A stretch of DNA of 64,000 bases. Origin: Actinostola sp. cb2023 (lineage: Eukaryota > Cnidaria > Anthozoa > Actiniaria > Actinostolidae). Position numbers and translations under genes: made by a program. Shown in pieces: positions 21,474 to 34,768 of the stretch. Under the pieces are notes generated by a model, which saw nothing but the letters and a program-made list of their open reading frames with translations, did not search any database and was not told the DNA's origin. The DNA lies in assembly GCA_033675265.1 (NCBI GenBank), contig JAUJYZ010000677.1:657089-721088 (forward strand), in the 5' to 3' direction. Within the stretch, counting starts at the first letter, position 1. Each line of letters opens with the position of its first letter.

Positions 21474-24400
21474 TTTTTTTTTCGCGGTATTTTTCTGCTC
21501 TTTTTTTCTCTCTTGTTTACTTATTTTATTCATTCAGTGGTTTTTCTTTTTCCGATTTAATAGAAAAAAACTTAAATTATCACAGAAGTTCATTTCAGTT
21601 GCGAACCCCACTAAAATCTAAACCCCTGTTTAACATTTTATTAATAAACTAACATATCACTCTTAATAATCATAGGGCGAAGAAACTTATCTGATTAAAA
21701 ATAACTTTAGTATTTAACTGGCTGAATTATCCGGTTAAATGTTCTAACTGTCTATCATGGATTGCCCAGCCTCTCGCGGCCAAATCAGTGCGCTCAGTCC
21801 CGATTTGTTGATCAAGTTTTCCCTTGTTGAAATGATCGAGCGTTTGTTGATCTTGACACGCATTTCAAATGTTCAGTTTGCAGCGACATTATTTATTCGG
21901 TGATATTGGATACGACATTGTTTTGAGTGGACAATAATAATCCATGCAAGGAACACAAATGCAAGGATGGGCTATATATAATCCATTGAAAATTTTGGGC
22001 CATTACCCATTGCAAATAGTCCTTATTTTTGGGCCATTTTTGAGAATTTTTCATGGGCTATCAGTCCTTTTGGGCCATTTTTGAGCATTTTTCATGGGCT
22101 ATATATAATCCATTGAAAATTTTGGGCCATTACCCATTGCAAATAGTCCTTATTTTTGGGCCATTTTTGAGCATTTTTCATGGGCTATCAGTCCATTGAA
22201 AAACGTGATTTTGGGCCATTTTTGAGCGTTTTTCATGGGCTATAATCCATTGAAAAACGTGATGTTGGCCCATGTTGGAGCATCAGTTTTCATAATAGTC
22301 CATTAAAAAACGTCATTTTGAGCCAATTTTGAGCATTTTTCATGGGCAATAGTCCATTGAAAAACGTCATTTTGGGCCATTTGTGAGCATTTTTCATGGG
22401 TCTATAGTCCATTAAAAAACGTCATTTGGAGCCATTTTTGAGCATTTTTCATGGGCTGGCAAAAGCCCATTGAAAAACGTCATTTTGGACCATTTTTGAG
22501 CAGTTTTCATGGGCTATAGTCCATTGAAAAACCTCATTAGTGGTGTGCACTGCGGGCACCATAGCAATATTTCGTATGTGTGGGCTTACTGTTGAAAAAG
22601 ATGCTCGCACGTGAGTTAATACTGGGTTCCCTGTGGTACCTCATCCCACTACACAATATACGCGTTGTTCCTTAGTAAATTACGTCAATCCGATCAACGT
22701 CAAATAAATTCAAAATAAGTTTGCTTTAAAATAACCTCAAAATCAATGCAATATCGTATCCATTTAAGAAAAAACCCTCGAACATGTCAACCAGAAAAAT
22801 ATCAGTTAAATTTGAAAACTGGCGGATTGGGTCAAAACATCAAAGAAAATTAATTAAAGGGCAAAGAAAAAGAATAATAAAAGAATAAACACGAAAAAAG
22901 AAATTGACCGGACCGGGACTCGAACCCGTGCGCTACCTCGGAAATTTATGCAAAACACTAAAAATCGACCATACACCCGGACTTAAATGCCGAGTCACCG
23001 TATGTTACGTATAGGACAAAGATTTCGGCCTCATCCGCGCTATCGGGTAGTACACAATCAGCGAAGTAGTCAAAGAGGGAGGGAACAGTCGTATCCTAGT
23101 CCTAAATGACTGCCCCTTACCACTTCAAGCTATCTGTACTTCCGACTGTTTTCGAGGGTCAATTTAGTAGTCTATCGTGTAATGGTTATTGTTATGGAAA
23201 TTTCTTGACTAACGTAGTCCTCTGGTTAAGTGCTGGGATTTGGAAACCAGCGACCCGGGGTTCGATTCTCGGTGCTGGCACCATTTTTTTTTCGCGGTAT
23301 TTTTCTGCTCTTTTTTTCTCTCTTGTTTACTTATTTTATTCATTCAGTGGTTTTTCTTTTTCCGATTTAATAGAAAAAAACTTAAATTATCACAGAAGTT
23401 CATTTCAGTTGCGAACCCCACTAAAATCTAAACCCCTGTTTAACATTTTATTAATAAACTAACATATCACTCTTAATAATCATAGGGCGAAGAAACTTAT
23501 CTGATTAAAAATAACTTTAGTATTTAACTGGCTGAATTATCCGGTTAAATGTTCTAACTGTCTATCATGGATTGCCCAGCCTCTCGCGGCCAAATCAGTG
23601 CGCTCAGTCCCGATTTGTTGATCAAGTTTTCCCTTGTTGAAATGATCGAGCGTTTGTTGATCTTGACACGCATTTCAAATGTTCAGTTTGCAGCGACATT
23701 ATTTATTCGGTGATATTGGATACGACATTGTTTTGAGTGGACAATAATAATCCATGCAAGGAACACAAATGCAAGGATGGGCTATATATAATCCATTGAA
23801 AATTTTGGGCCATTACCCATTGCAAATAGTCCTTATTTTTGGGCCATTTTTGAGCATTTTTCATGGGCTATCAGTCCATTGAAAAACGTGATTTTGGGCC
23901 ATTTTTGAGCGTTTTTCATGGGCTATAATCCATTGAAAAACGTGATGTTGGCCCATGTTGGAGCATCAGTTTTCATAATAGTCCATTAAAAAACGTCATT
24001 TTGAGCCAATTTTGAGCATTTTTCATGGGCAATAGTCCATTGAAAAACGTCATTTTGGGCCATTTGTGAGCATTTTTCATGGTCTATAGTCCATTAAAAA
24101 ACGTCATTTGGAGCCATTTTTGAGCATTTTTCATGGGCTGGCAAAAGCCCATTGAAAAACGTCATTTTGGACCATTTTTGAGCAGTTTTCATGGGCTATA
24201 GTCCATTGAAAAACCTCATTAGTGGTGTACACTGCGGGCACCATAGCAATATTTCGTATGTGTGGGCTTACTGTTGAAAAAGATGCTCGCACGTGAGTTA
24301 ATACTGGGTTCCCTGTGGTACCTCATCCCACTACACAATATACGCGTTGTTCCTTAGTAAATTACGTCAATCCGATCAACGTCAAATAAATTCAAAATAA

Positions 24401-27400
24401 GTTTGCTTTAAAATAACCTCAAAATCAATGCAATATCGTATCCATTTAAGAAAAAACCCTCGAACATGTCAACAAGAAAAATATCAGTTAAATTTGAAAA
24501 CTGGCGGATTGGGTCAAAACATCAAAGAAAATTAATTAAAGGGCAAAGAAAAAGAATAATAAAAGAATAAACACGAAAAAAGAAATTGACCGGACCGGGA
24601 CTCGAACCCGTGCGCTACCTCGGAAATTTATGCAAAACACTAAAAATCGACCATACACCCGGACTTAAATGCCGAGTCACCGTATGTTACGTATAGGACA
24701 AAGATTTCGGCCTCATCCGCGCTATCGGGTAGTACACAATCAGCGAAGTAGTCAAAGAGGGAGGGAACAGTCGTATCCTAGTCCTAAATGACTGCCCCTT
24801 ACCACTTCAAGCTATCTGTACTTCCGACTGTTTTCGAGGGTCAATTTAGTAGTCTATCGTGTAATGGTTATTGTTATGGAAATTTCTTGACTAACGTAGT
24901 CCTCTGGTTAAGTGCTGGGATTTGGAAACCAGCGACCGGGGTTCGATTCTCGGTGCTGGCACCATTTTTTTTTTTTTCGCGGTTTTTTTTCTGCTCTTTT
25001 TTTCTCTCTTGTTTACTTATTTTATTCATTCAGTGGTTTTTCTTTTTCCGATTTAATAGAAAAAAACTTAAATTATCACAGAAGTTCATTTCAGTTGCGA
25101 ACCCCACTAAAATCTAAACCCCTGTTTAACATTTTATTAATAAACTAACATATCACTCTTAATAATCATAGGGCGAAGAAACTTATCTGATTAAAAATAA
25201 CTTTAGTATTTAACTGGCTGAATTATCCGGTTAAATGTTCTAACTGTCTATCATGGATTGCCCAGCCTCTCGCGGCCAAATCAGTGCGCTCAGTCCCGAT
25301 TTGTTGATCAAGTTTTCCCTTGTTGAAATGATCGAGCGTTTGTTGATCTTGACACGCATTTCAAATGTTCAGTTTGCAGCGACATTATTTATTCGGTGAT
25401 ATTGGATACGACATTGTTTTGAGTGGACAATAATAATCCATGCAAGGAACACAAATGCAAGGATGGGCTATATATAATCCATTGAAAATTTTGGGCCATT
25501 ACCCATTGCAAATAGTCCTTATTTTTGGGCCATTTTTGAGCATTTTTCATGGGCTATATATAATCCATTGAAAAACGTGATTTTGGGCCATTTTTGAACA
25601 TTTTTCATGGGCTATAATCCATTGAAAAACGTGATGTTGGCCCATGTTGGAGCATCAGTTTTCATAATAGTCCATTAAAAAACGTCATTTTGAGCCAATT
25701 TTGAGCATTTTTCATGGGCAATAGTCCATTGAAAAACGTCATTTTGGGCCATTTGTGAGCAATTTTCATGGTCTATAGTCCATTAAAAAACGTTATTTTG
25801 AGCCATTTTTGAGCATTTTTCATGGGCTGGCAAAAGCCCATTGAAAAACGTCATTTTGGACCATTTTTGAGCAGTTTTCATGGGCTCTAGTCCATTGAAA
25901 AACCTCATTAGTGGTGTACACTGCGGGCACCATAGCAATATTTCGTATGTGTGGGCTTACTGTTGAAAAAGATGCTCGCACGTGAGTTAATACTGGGTTC
26001 CCTGTGGTACCTCATCCCACTACACAATATACGCGTTGTTCCTTAGTAAATTACGTCAATCCGATCAACGTCAAATAAATTCAAAATAAGTTTGCTTTAA
26101 AATAACCTCAAAATCAATGCAATATCGTATCCATTTAAGAAAAAACCCTCGAACATGTCAACCAGAAAAATATCAGTTAAATTTGAAAACTGGCGGATTG
26201 GGTCAAAACATCAAAGAAAATTAATTAAAGGGCAAAGAAAAAGAATAATAAAAGAATAAACACGAAAAAAGAAATTGACCGGACCGGGACTCGAACCCGT
26301 GCGCTACCTCGGAAATTTATGCAAAACACTAAAAATCGACCATACACCCGGACTTAAATGCCGAGTCACCGTATGTTACGTATAGGACAAAGATTTCGGC
26401 CTCATCCGCGCTATCGGGTAGTACACAATCAGCGAAGTAGTCAAAGAGGGAGGGAACAGTCGTATCCTAGTCCTAAATGACTGCCCCTTACCACTTCAAG
26501 CTATCTGTACTTCCGACTGTTTTCGAGGGTCAATTTAGTAGTCTATCGTGTAATGGTTATTGTTATGGAAATTTCTTGACTAACGTAGTCCTGGTTAAGT
26601 GCTGGGATTTGGAAACCAGCGACCCGGGGTTCGATTCTCGGTGCGGGCACCATTTCTTCTTTTTTTTCCGCGTTTTTTTTTCCTGCTCTTTTTTTTTCTC
26701 TCTTGTTTACTTCAGTTTTATTGCTTCAGTGTTTTTTTCTTTTTCCGATTTAATAGAAAAAAAAACTTAAATTATCACAGAAGTTCATTTTAGTTGCGAA
26801 CCCCACTAAAATCTAAACCCCTGTTTAACATTTTATTAATAAACTAACATATCACTCTTAATAATCATAGGGCGAAGAAACTTATCTGATTAAAAATAAC
26901 TTTAGTATTTAACTGGCTGAATTATCCGGTTAAATGTTCTAACTGTCTATCATGGATTGCCCAGCCTCTCGCGGCCAAATCAGTGCGCTCAGTCCCGATT
27001 TGTTGATCAAGTTTTCCCTTGTTGAAATGATCGAGCGTTTGTTGATCTTGACACGCATTTCAAATGTTCAGTTTGCAGCGACATTATTTATTCGGTGATA
27101 TTGGATACGACATTGTTTTGAGTGGACAATAATAATCCATGCAAGGAACACAAATGCAAGGATGGGCTATATATAATCCATTGAAAATTTTGGGCCATTA
27201 CCCATTGCAAATAGTCCTTATTTTTGGGCCATTTTTGAGCATTTTTCATGGGCTATCAGTCCATTGAAAATCGTGATTTTGGGCCATTTTTGAGCAATTT
27301 TCATGGGCTATAGTCCATTAAAAAACGTCATTTTGAGCCATTTTTGAGCATTTTTCATGGGCTGGCAAAAGCCCATTGAAAAACGTCATTTTGGACCATT

Positions 27401-30258
27401 TTTGAGCAGTTTTCATGGGCTATAGTCCATTGAAAAACCTCATTAGTGGTGTGCACTGCGGGCACCATAGCAATATTTCGTATGTGTGGGCTTACTGTTG
27501 AAAAAGATGCTCGCACGTGAGTTAATACTGGGTTCCCTGTGGTACCTCATCCCACTACACAATATACGCGTTGTTCCTTAGTAAATTACGTCAATCCGAT
27601 CAACGTCAAATAAATTCAAAATAAGTTTGCTTTAAAATAACCTCAAAATCAATGCAATATCGTATCCATTTAAGAAAAAACCCTCGAACATGTCAACCAG
27701 AAAAATATCAGTTAAATTTGAAAACTGGCGGATTGGGTCAAAACATCAAAGAAAATTAATTAAAGGGCAAAGAAAAAGAATAATAAAAGAATAAACACGA
27801 AAAAAGAAATTGACCGGACCGGGACTCGAACCCGTGCGCTACCTCGGAAATTTATGCAAAACACTAAAAATCGACCATACACCCGGACTTAAATGCCGAG
27901 TCACCGTATGTTACGTATAGGACAAAGATTTCGGCCTCATCCGCGCTATCGGGTAGTACACAATCAGCGAAGTAGTCAAAGAGGGAGGGAACAGTCGTAT
28001 CCTAGTCCTAAATGACTGCCCCTTACCACTTCAAGCTATCTGTACTTCCGACTGTTTTCGAGGGTCAATTTAGTAGTCTATCGTGTAATGGTTATTGTTA
28101 TGGAAATTTCTTGACTAACGTAGTCCTCTGGTTAAGTGCTGGGATTTGGAAACCAGCGACCCGGGGTTCGATTCTCGGTGCTGGCACCATTTTTTTTTCG
28201 CGGTATTTTTCTGCTCTTTTTTTCTCTCTTGTTTACTTATTTTATTCATTCAGTGGTTTTTCTTTTTCCGATTTAATAGAAAAAAACTTAAATTATCACA
28301 GAAGTTCATTTCAGTTGCGAACCCCACTAAAATCTAAACCCCTGTTTAACATTTTATTAATAAACTAACATATCACTCTTAATAATCATAGGGCGAAGAA
28401 ACTTATCTGATTAAAAATAACTTTAGTATTTAACTGGCTGAATTATCCGGTTAAATGTTCTAACTGTCTATCATGGATTGCCCAGCCTCTCGCGGCCAAA
28501 TCAGTGCGCTCAGTCCCGATTTGTTGATCAAGTTTTCCCTTGTTGAAATGATCGAGCGTTTGTTGATCTTGACACGCATTTCAAATGTTCAGTTTGCAGC
28601 GACATTATTTATTCGGTGATATTGGATACGACATTGTTTTGAGTGGACAATAATAATCCATGCAAGGAACACAAATGCAAGGATGGGCTATATATAATCC
28701 ATTGAAAATTTTGGGCCATTACCCATTGCAAATAGTCCTTATTTTTGGGCCATTTTTGAGCATTTTTCATGGGCTATATATAATCCATTGAAAAACGTGA
28801 TTTTGGGCCATTTTTGAACATTTTTCATGGGCTATAATCCATTGAAAAACGTGATGTTGGCCCATGTTGGAGCATCAGTTTTCATAATAGTCCATTAAAA
28901 AACGTCATTTTGAGCCAATTTTGAGCATTTTTCATGGGCAATAGTCCATTGAAAAACGTCATTTTGGGCCATTTGTGAGCAATTTTTCATGGTCTATAGT
29001 CCATTAAAAAACGTTATTTTGAGCCATTTTTGAGCATTTTTCATGGGCTGGCAAAAGCCCATTGAAAAACGTCATTTTGGACCATTTTTGAGCAGTTTTC
29101 ATGGGCTCTAGTCCATTGAAAAACCTCATTAGTGGTGTACACTGCGGGCACCATAGCAATATTTCGTATGTGTGGGCTTACTGTTGAAAAAGATGCTCGC
29201 ACGTGAGTTAATACTGGGTTCCCTGTGGTACCTCATCCCACTACACAATATACGCGTTGTTCCTTAGTAAATTACGTCAATCCGATCAACGTCAAATAAA
29301 TTCAAAATAAGTTTGCTTTAAAATAACCTCAAAATCAATGCAATATCGTATCCATTTAAGAAAAAACCCTCGAACATGTCAACCAGAAAAATATCAGTTA
29401 AATTTGAAAACTGGCGGATTGGGTCAAAACATCAAAGAAAATTAATTAAAGGGCAAAGAAAAAGAATAATAAAAGAATAAACACGAAAAAAGAAATTGAC
29501 CGGACCGGGACTCGAACCCGTGCGCTACCTCGGAAATTTATGCAAAACACTAAAAATCGACCATACACCCGGACTTAAATGCCGAGTCACCGTATGTTAC
29601 GTATAGGACAAAGATTTCGGCCTCATCCGCGCTATCGGGTAGTACACAATCAGCGAAGTAGTCAAAGAGGGAGGGAACAGTCGTATCCTAGTCCTAAATG
29701 ACTGCCCCTTACCACTTCAAGCTATCTGTACTTCCGACTGTTTTCGAGGGTCAATTTAGTAGTCTATCGTGTAATGGTTATTGTTATGGAAATTTCTTGA
29801 CTAACGTAGTCCTCTGGTTAAGTGCTGGGATTTGGAAACCAGCGACCCGGGGTTCGATTCTCGGTGCGGGCACCATTTCTTCTTTTTTTTCCGCGTTTTT
29901 TTTTCCTGCTTTTTTCTCTCTTGTTTACTTCAGTTTTATTGCTTCAGTGGTTTTTCTTTTTCCGATTTAATAGAAAAAACTTAAATTATCACAGAAGTTC
30001 ATTTCAGTTGCGAACCCCACTAAAATCTAAACTCCTGGTTAACAGTTTATCTTTGCTTAAAGCATAACTGTGCTTATGATTTACTATATGTATGTTATCG
30101 AATATTGCAGCTCAGCCGAGTTGGATTTTAAGAAATTTACCAGATATGGACCAAAGGTACTCAGAAATTTCTTCATCCAGTTCAGAATTAATTGAATTCA
30201 TGAGAAATTTACCAGTTGGGTATAAAAACCAATTATTGAACTTACTTTACCATTTTGT

Positions 30259-30935
30259 ATACAGCCCTTTGAAAAAATTATGTAAATCAAGTATATCAGT
30301 ATATCCATATATCGGGTGCATTATGGGTAATTGAAAAAGTTCCCTAAATGATGTTTCACGCAAGCAACATTGGTGAAACTCTTTTGCATGTTATGTGCAT
30401 GTTTTAGTCTCTAGTTTGTTGTTTGTAAGTCTGCTGCATATTTTGTGGAAAAACTCTAAAATAGTATTACCCATAATGCACCCGATATATGGATATACTG
30501 ATTTATTATATTTTTTGTCAAAGAACGCACGAAATATGGCACAAGAACTCGCGAAATATGGGACCGTATTTTGGGTAGTTACTTCAAACTGGCTTTCCAA
30601 TCATTCATGCAGAATCGTGTGATGAAAATTAACCAATCAGCGTGCGAGAAATTGACAGTTTTGGCTAGCGCGCGCTCGTACAGAAATTTCACTGTAATTT
30701 GTTGTTTTTCTTTCACCAAAATAGCTAGTTTCTTTGACAAAAAATATAATAAACAACTTATTATTCGGTTAAGCATCTAATACGGCTGTGAATTTTTACT
30801 CGTCATGTATTTTGGCTCGCCTAAAGGCTCGCCAAAATACCAAATGACTCGTAAAAATACACAGCCGTATTAGATGCTTAACCGACTAATAACCTCTATA
30901 TACTTGATTTACATAATTTTTGCAAAGGGCTGTAC
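30259..30935. mobile_element. Nested set of foldback elements
   Basis: The outer arms are GTATACAGCCCTTTG with TTATGTAAATCAAGTATAT at the left and its inverted copy ATACTTGATTTACATAA with CAAAGGGCTGTAC at the right. Inside lie TATCCATATATCGGGTGCAT (30303) matched inverted near 30480-30500, TATATTTTTTGTCAAAGAA (30507) matched near 30730-30750, and a perfect-looking palindrome at 30761-30892 (GGTTAAGCATCTAATACGGC and its complement). The order suggests successive insertions of elements into each other. Confidence 0.7.
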
Positions 30936-31449
30936 CATAGTCAAATTTATATCGTTCATCTTAGAATTTAACCAGCTCTCTTGGATACATTTATCGTTCA
31001 AATCCTTAAATTGTGACATATTTCGAAATTTAGTAAAAATAATAAAACTTGTATGTTGTGAAATAAACCATAGTCGTGTTTACGTGTTGTTGATGTGTTG
31101 CAATCAAGTGTTGTGCTTTCCAGTATTACAGAAGATGGTTGCTTTATGAAAGAAAATGGGAATTCTTACCATCAACGTGGTAAAAAAAAAATATTTTTGG
31201 TGATTTTTTGCCAGAAAGTCTACTTCAGAATATCGGAACTTAAAACAATGCATTGTTTTAAATATTCACTAAGAAAACCCCACAAAATCAAGCCATGGCA
31301 ATTAAATTCATATGAAAATATAAAAACACTAATATTTTTTTTCTTTTAATCAATGTTTATATTTGTTTGTACTGTCAATACTACATTCAACTCCAATTAA
31401 CTCTGTATTTGAATGTGATTCGTATTCATTGTTTGCATTGATGTAAAGC

Positions 31450-31517
31450 CGAATCTACACGAGCAAATTTTCCTTGACAAGTTTTCCTTGTCAAGGAAAA
31501 CTTGTTCGTGTAGATTT
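31450..31517. repeat. Short palindrome
   Basis: GAATCTACACGAGCAAATTT and the following bases are mirrored by AACTTGTTCGTGTAGATTT. The centre is CTTGACAAG-type sequence repeated in both orientations. It may be a small foldback element. Confidence 0.65.
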
Positions 31518-31928
31518 AACACAAGAATGAAATAAAGTTTGAGAAAAGCCAATTAAATTCCGTAGAAACACTTTACTCAAGTCTATGAGTTCAAATATTA
31601 AGAAACGAGAATTTACCAGTTAATTATTATAGTTAATTATTATAGTTATTGTATTTATTTGTTTTCTTTATCGATTGAGCTACGCGCTACATTCAACGAC
31701 GATTATGCGGTGTGTCTGTATGAGCAAATGAAAAACATAATACTTAGAATTCTTAGATTATTTTCTTTGATATAAACTCCTGCTGCTTTGGTATGGGCAG
31801 AAATCACACTGACAGACTGACAACAAGACCTCCTAGTTGAATCCACTGACATTGTTTAATTACATTACACAGCTATTTGAGCTTTATTGCATTTATTTAG
31901 AAGTATAACCTAACTTGTTGTAGTCTTG

Positions 31929-31944
31929 CAAGATGGCGGCCAAC
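31929..31944 (+). promoter_or_regulatory. YY1-like motif upstream of gene C
   Basis: CAAGATGGCGGCCAAC lies 66-81 bp before the start codon of gene C. It contains AAGATGGCGGC, the known YY1 core-promoter motif. The same 16 bases occur at 36562-36577 upstream of gene D. Function is inferred from motif and position only. Confidence 0.4.
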
Positions 31945-32009
31945 TTAAGTTGAAATCTTCATCCTCTTCCCTCTTTTTTCAATGTACAAAATCTAAAGTC
32001 ACGATAAAG

Positions 32010-34554
32010 ATGCTGACGTCATTTCTCCTCATCCTTCTGTTTCCATGGTTACGTGCTCTGGCTCAAACGTGTAGCTCCCCGTATCGACAAAACCATTTCA
32101 AACTCCAAGGTCACGTGATTAAAACCTTATCAACGTCAACATGGAAGCAATGTCATAAACAGTGTGCATCGCACGAAGGGTGTCACAGCATCAACTTCTA
32201 CCAAAGTAAAAGGATTTGTGAGCTGAACAACGCTAATCACTTGTCCAACCCTGAAAGTCTTGTCCCCTCAGCTGATGGTGAATACATAAACTATCATGAA
32301 CGCCCTCCAGCCAAATGCAGCAACAAGCTATGCAGTGAACCGCTGAAATGTGTGATTGACAAGGATGCGGGAAGAGACTACAATTGTGTACGCTTTCAAG
32401 GTAAAACCGATAAGCAGTTTAACAACTCGACTTCAAGCCAAACCGTAACTACAAATGCCAATAGAATGATACATTAGTAATGTGCTACTATCAATTATTG
32501 TTTTAGTTGGAGACATAAAGGAAGTTTTGCTTTCACAAAGATCAACTGAAGAAAATATTTTGGAGATTCCATATCCATCTACCCTGGATACATCCACCAC
32601 CACCACAACACTACCATATCCATCTACCATGGCTACATCCACCACCACAACACTACCATATCCATCTACCATGGCTACATCCACCACCACAACACTACCA
32701 TATCCATCTACCAAGGCTACATCCACCACCACAACACTACCATATCCATCTACCATGGCTACATCCACCACCACAACACTACCATATCCATCTACCATGG
32801 CTACATCCACCACCACAACACTACCATATCCATCTACCATGGCTACATCCACCACCACAACAACACTACCATATCCATCTACCATGGCTACATCCACCAC
32901 CACCACACTACCATATCCATCTACTATGCCTAAATCCACCACCACCACACTACCATATCCATCTACCATGGCTACATCCACCACCACAACACTACCATAT
33001 CCATCTACCATGGCTACATCCACCACCACCACAACACTACCATATACATCTACCATGGCTACATCCACCACCAACACACACTACCATATACATCTACCAT
33101 GGCTACATCCACCACCAACACAACACTACCATATACATCTACCATGGCTACATCCACCACCACAACACTACCATATCCCTCTACCATGGCTACATCCACC
33201 ACCACAACACTACCATATCCATCTACCATGGTTACATCGACCACCATCACAACACTACCATATCCATCTACCATGGCTACATCCACCACCACCACACTAC
33301 CATATCCATCTACCATGGCTACATCCACCACCACAACACTACCATATCCATCTACCATGGATACATCCACCACCACAACACTACTATATCCATCTACCAT
33401 GGATACATCCACCACCACAACACTACCATATCCATCTACCATGGATACATCCACCACCACACACACTACCATATCCATCTATCCATCTACCATGGCTACA
33501 TCCACCACCACAACACTACCATATCCATCTACCATGGATACATCCACCACCCACAACACTACCATATCCATCTACCATGGCTACATCCACCACCACAACA
33601 CTACCATATCCATCTACCATGGCTACATCCACCACCACACAACACTACCATATCCATCTACCATGGCTACATCCACCACCACAACACTACCATATCCATC
33701 TACCATGGCTACATCCACCACCACAACACTACCATATCCATCTACCATGGCTACATCCACCACCACAACACTACCATATCCATCTACCATGGATACATCC
33801 ACCACCACAACACTACTATATCCATCTACCATGGATACATCCACCACCACAACACTACCATATCCATCTACCATGGATACATCCACCACCACAACACTAC
33901 CATATCCATCTACCATGGATACATCCACCACCACAACACTACCATATCCATCTACCATGGCTACATCCACCACCACAACACTACCATATCCATCTACCAT
34001 GGATACATCCACCACCACAACACTACCATATCCATCTACCATGGCTACATCCACCACCACAACACTACCATATCCATCTACCATGGATACATCCACCACC
34101 ACAACAACACTACCATATCCATCTACTATGGCTACACCCACCACCACAACACTACCATATCCATCTACCATGGATACATCCACCACCACAACACTACCAT
34201 ATCCATCTACCATGGCATACATCCACCACCACAACACTACCATATCCATCTACCATGGATACATCCACCACCACAACAACACTACCATATCCATCTACTA
34301 TGGCTACATCCACCACCACAACACTACTATATCCATCTACTATGGCTACATCCACCACCACAACACTACTTTATCCATCTACCATGGCTACATTCACCAC
34401 CACCACAACACTACCATATCCATCTACCATGGCTACATCCACCACCACAACACTACTATATCCATCTACCATGGCTACATCCACCACCACAACACTACTT
34501 TATCCATCTACCAAGGATACATCCACCACCACAACAACACTACCGTTTCCCTGA
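32010..34554 (+). CDS. Gene C: PAN/apple protein with mucin-like Thr-rich repeat tail (812 aa predicted)
   Basis: Exon 1 is 32010-32400: signal peptide, PAN/apple domain and EGF-like segment as in A. An AG acceptor at 32505-32506 opens exon 2 (32507-34554) in the correct phase 1. The first about 18 residues (GDIKEVLLSQRSTEENILE) match the start of the pentraxin exon of A and D. Then the sequence runs straight into a 42-bp-type minisatellite encoding PYPSTMATSTTTTL units up to a stop at 34552. No pentraxin exon 3 follows. The open frame holds throughout, but length changes near 33070 and 34220 make it read HIHLPWLHPPPQHY in the middle. That out-of-frame middle argues against strict selection on a mucin domain. 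It could be a real PAN-mucin protein or a decaying copy. Confidence 0.5.
32574..34548. repeat. 42-bp-type minisatellite within gene C
   Basis: About 46 units of CCATATCCATCTACCATGG with CTACATCCACCACCACAAC and close variants. Unit variants include GATACATCC for GCTACATCC and CTATATCC for CCATATCC. The array begins inside what is an exon in genes A and D, whereas in A the related array is intronic. Units contain an NcoI-type CCATGG in most copies. Confidence 0.9.
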
Positions 34555-34671
34555 TTTGTTAAATAGCATTATCATTATCGCGCACCTTCACTGCATGACT
34601 ACTCTGAATACCGATAGAGTAAGCTAATACACTAGATAGAGAAACTGTGAATAAATCATTATTAATATTAT

Positions 34672-34677
34672 CATTAT

Positions 34678-34722
<45 letters not shown>

Positions 34723-34729
34723 TTAATTA

Positions 34730-34764
<35 letters not shown>
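34672..34764. repeat. AT-rich trinucleotide repeat (TAA)n/(TTA)n palindrome
   Basis: A run of TAA triplets is followed by a run of TTA triplets, so the two halves are inverted copies of each other. Confidence 0.9.

Positions 34765-34768
<4 letters not shown>

Larger units (their letters stand above)
20335..30035. repeat. Satellite-like array, five full units plus one partial (1.5-1.8 kb each)
   Basis: Core units start (CCTCATTAGTGGTG) at 20721, 22532, 24214, 25903, 27438 and 29124, giving spacings of 1811, 1682, 1689, 1535 and 1686 bp. Each unit is a core of about 1.25 kb that is nearly identical between copies, plus a variable block of about 54-bp sub-repeats (CCATTGAAAAACGTCATTTT with GGGCCATTTTTGAGCATTTT). 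Most length differences come from the sub-repeat number. The sixth unit breaks off near 30035. The recurring frames of 60-118 codons starting near the CAGTCGTATCC words have no domain resemblance and are not called as genes. Confidence 0.9.

Noticed and set aside
21296..30067. Recurring 60-118 codon frames in each array unit
   Set aside because: No domain, no conserved reading frame across unit variants (unit 3 and 4 frames change), and they overlap the tRNA-like modules.
31926..32009. Upstream in-frame start for gene C
   Set aside because: It would put 28 extra residues before the signal peptide, and the overlapping YY1-like motif suggests promoter sequence. Copy A has no such extension.
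32433..34249. Minus-strand Val/Asp/Gly-rich open frames (VVVVDVAMVDGYGS repeats)
   Set aside because: Reverse-complement shadow of the minisatellite in gene C, with no start context or domain.
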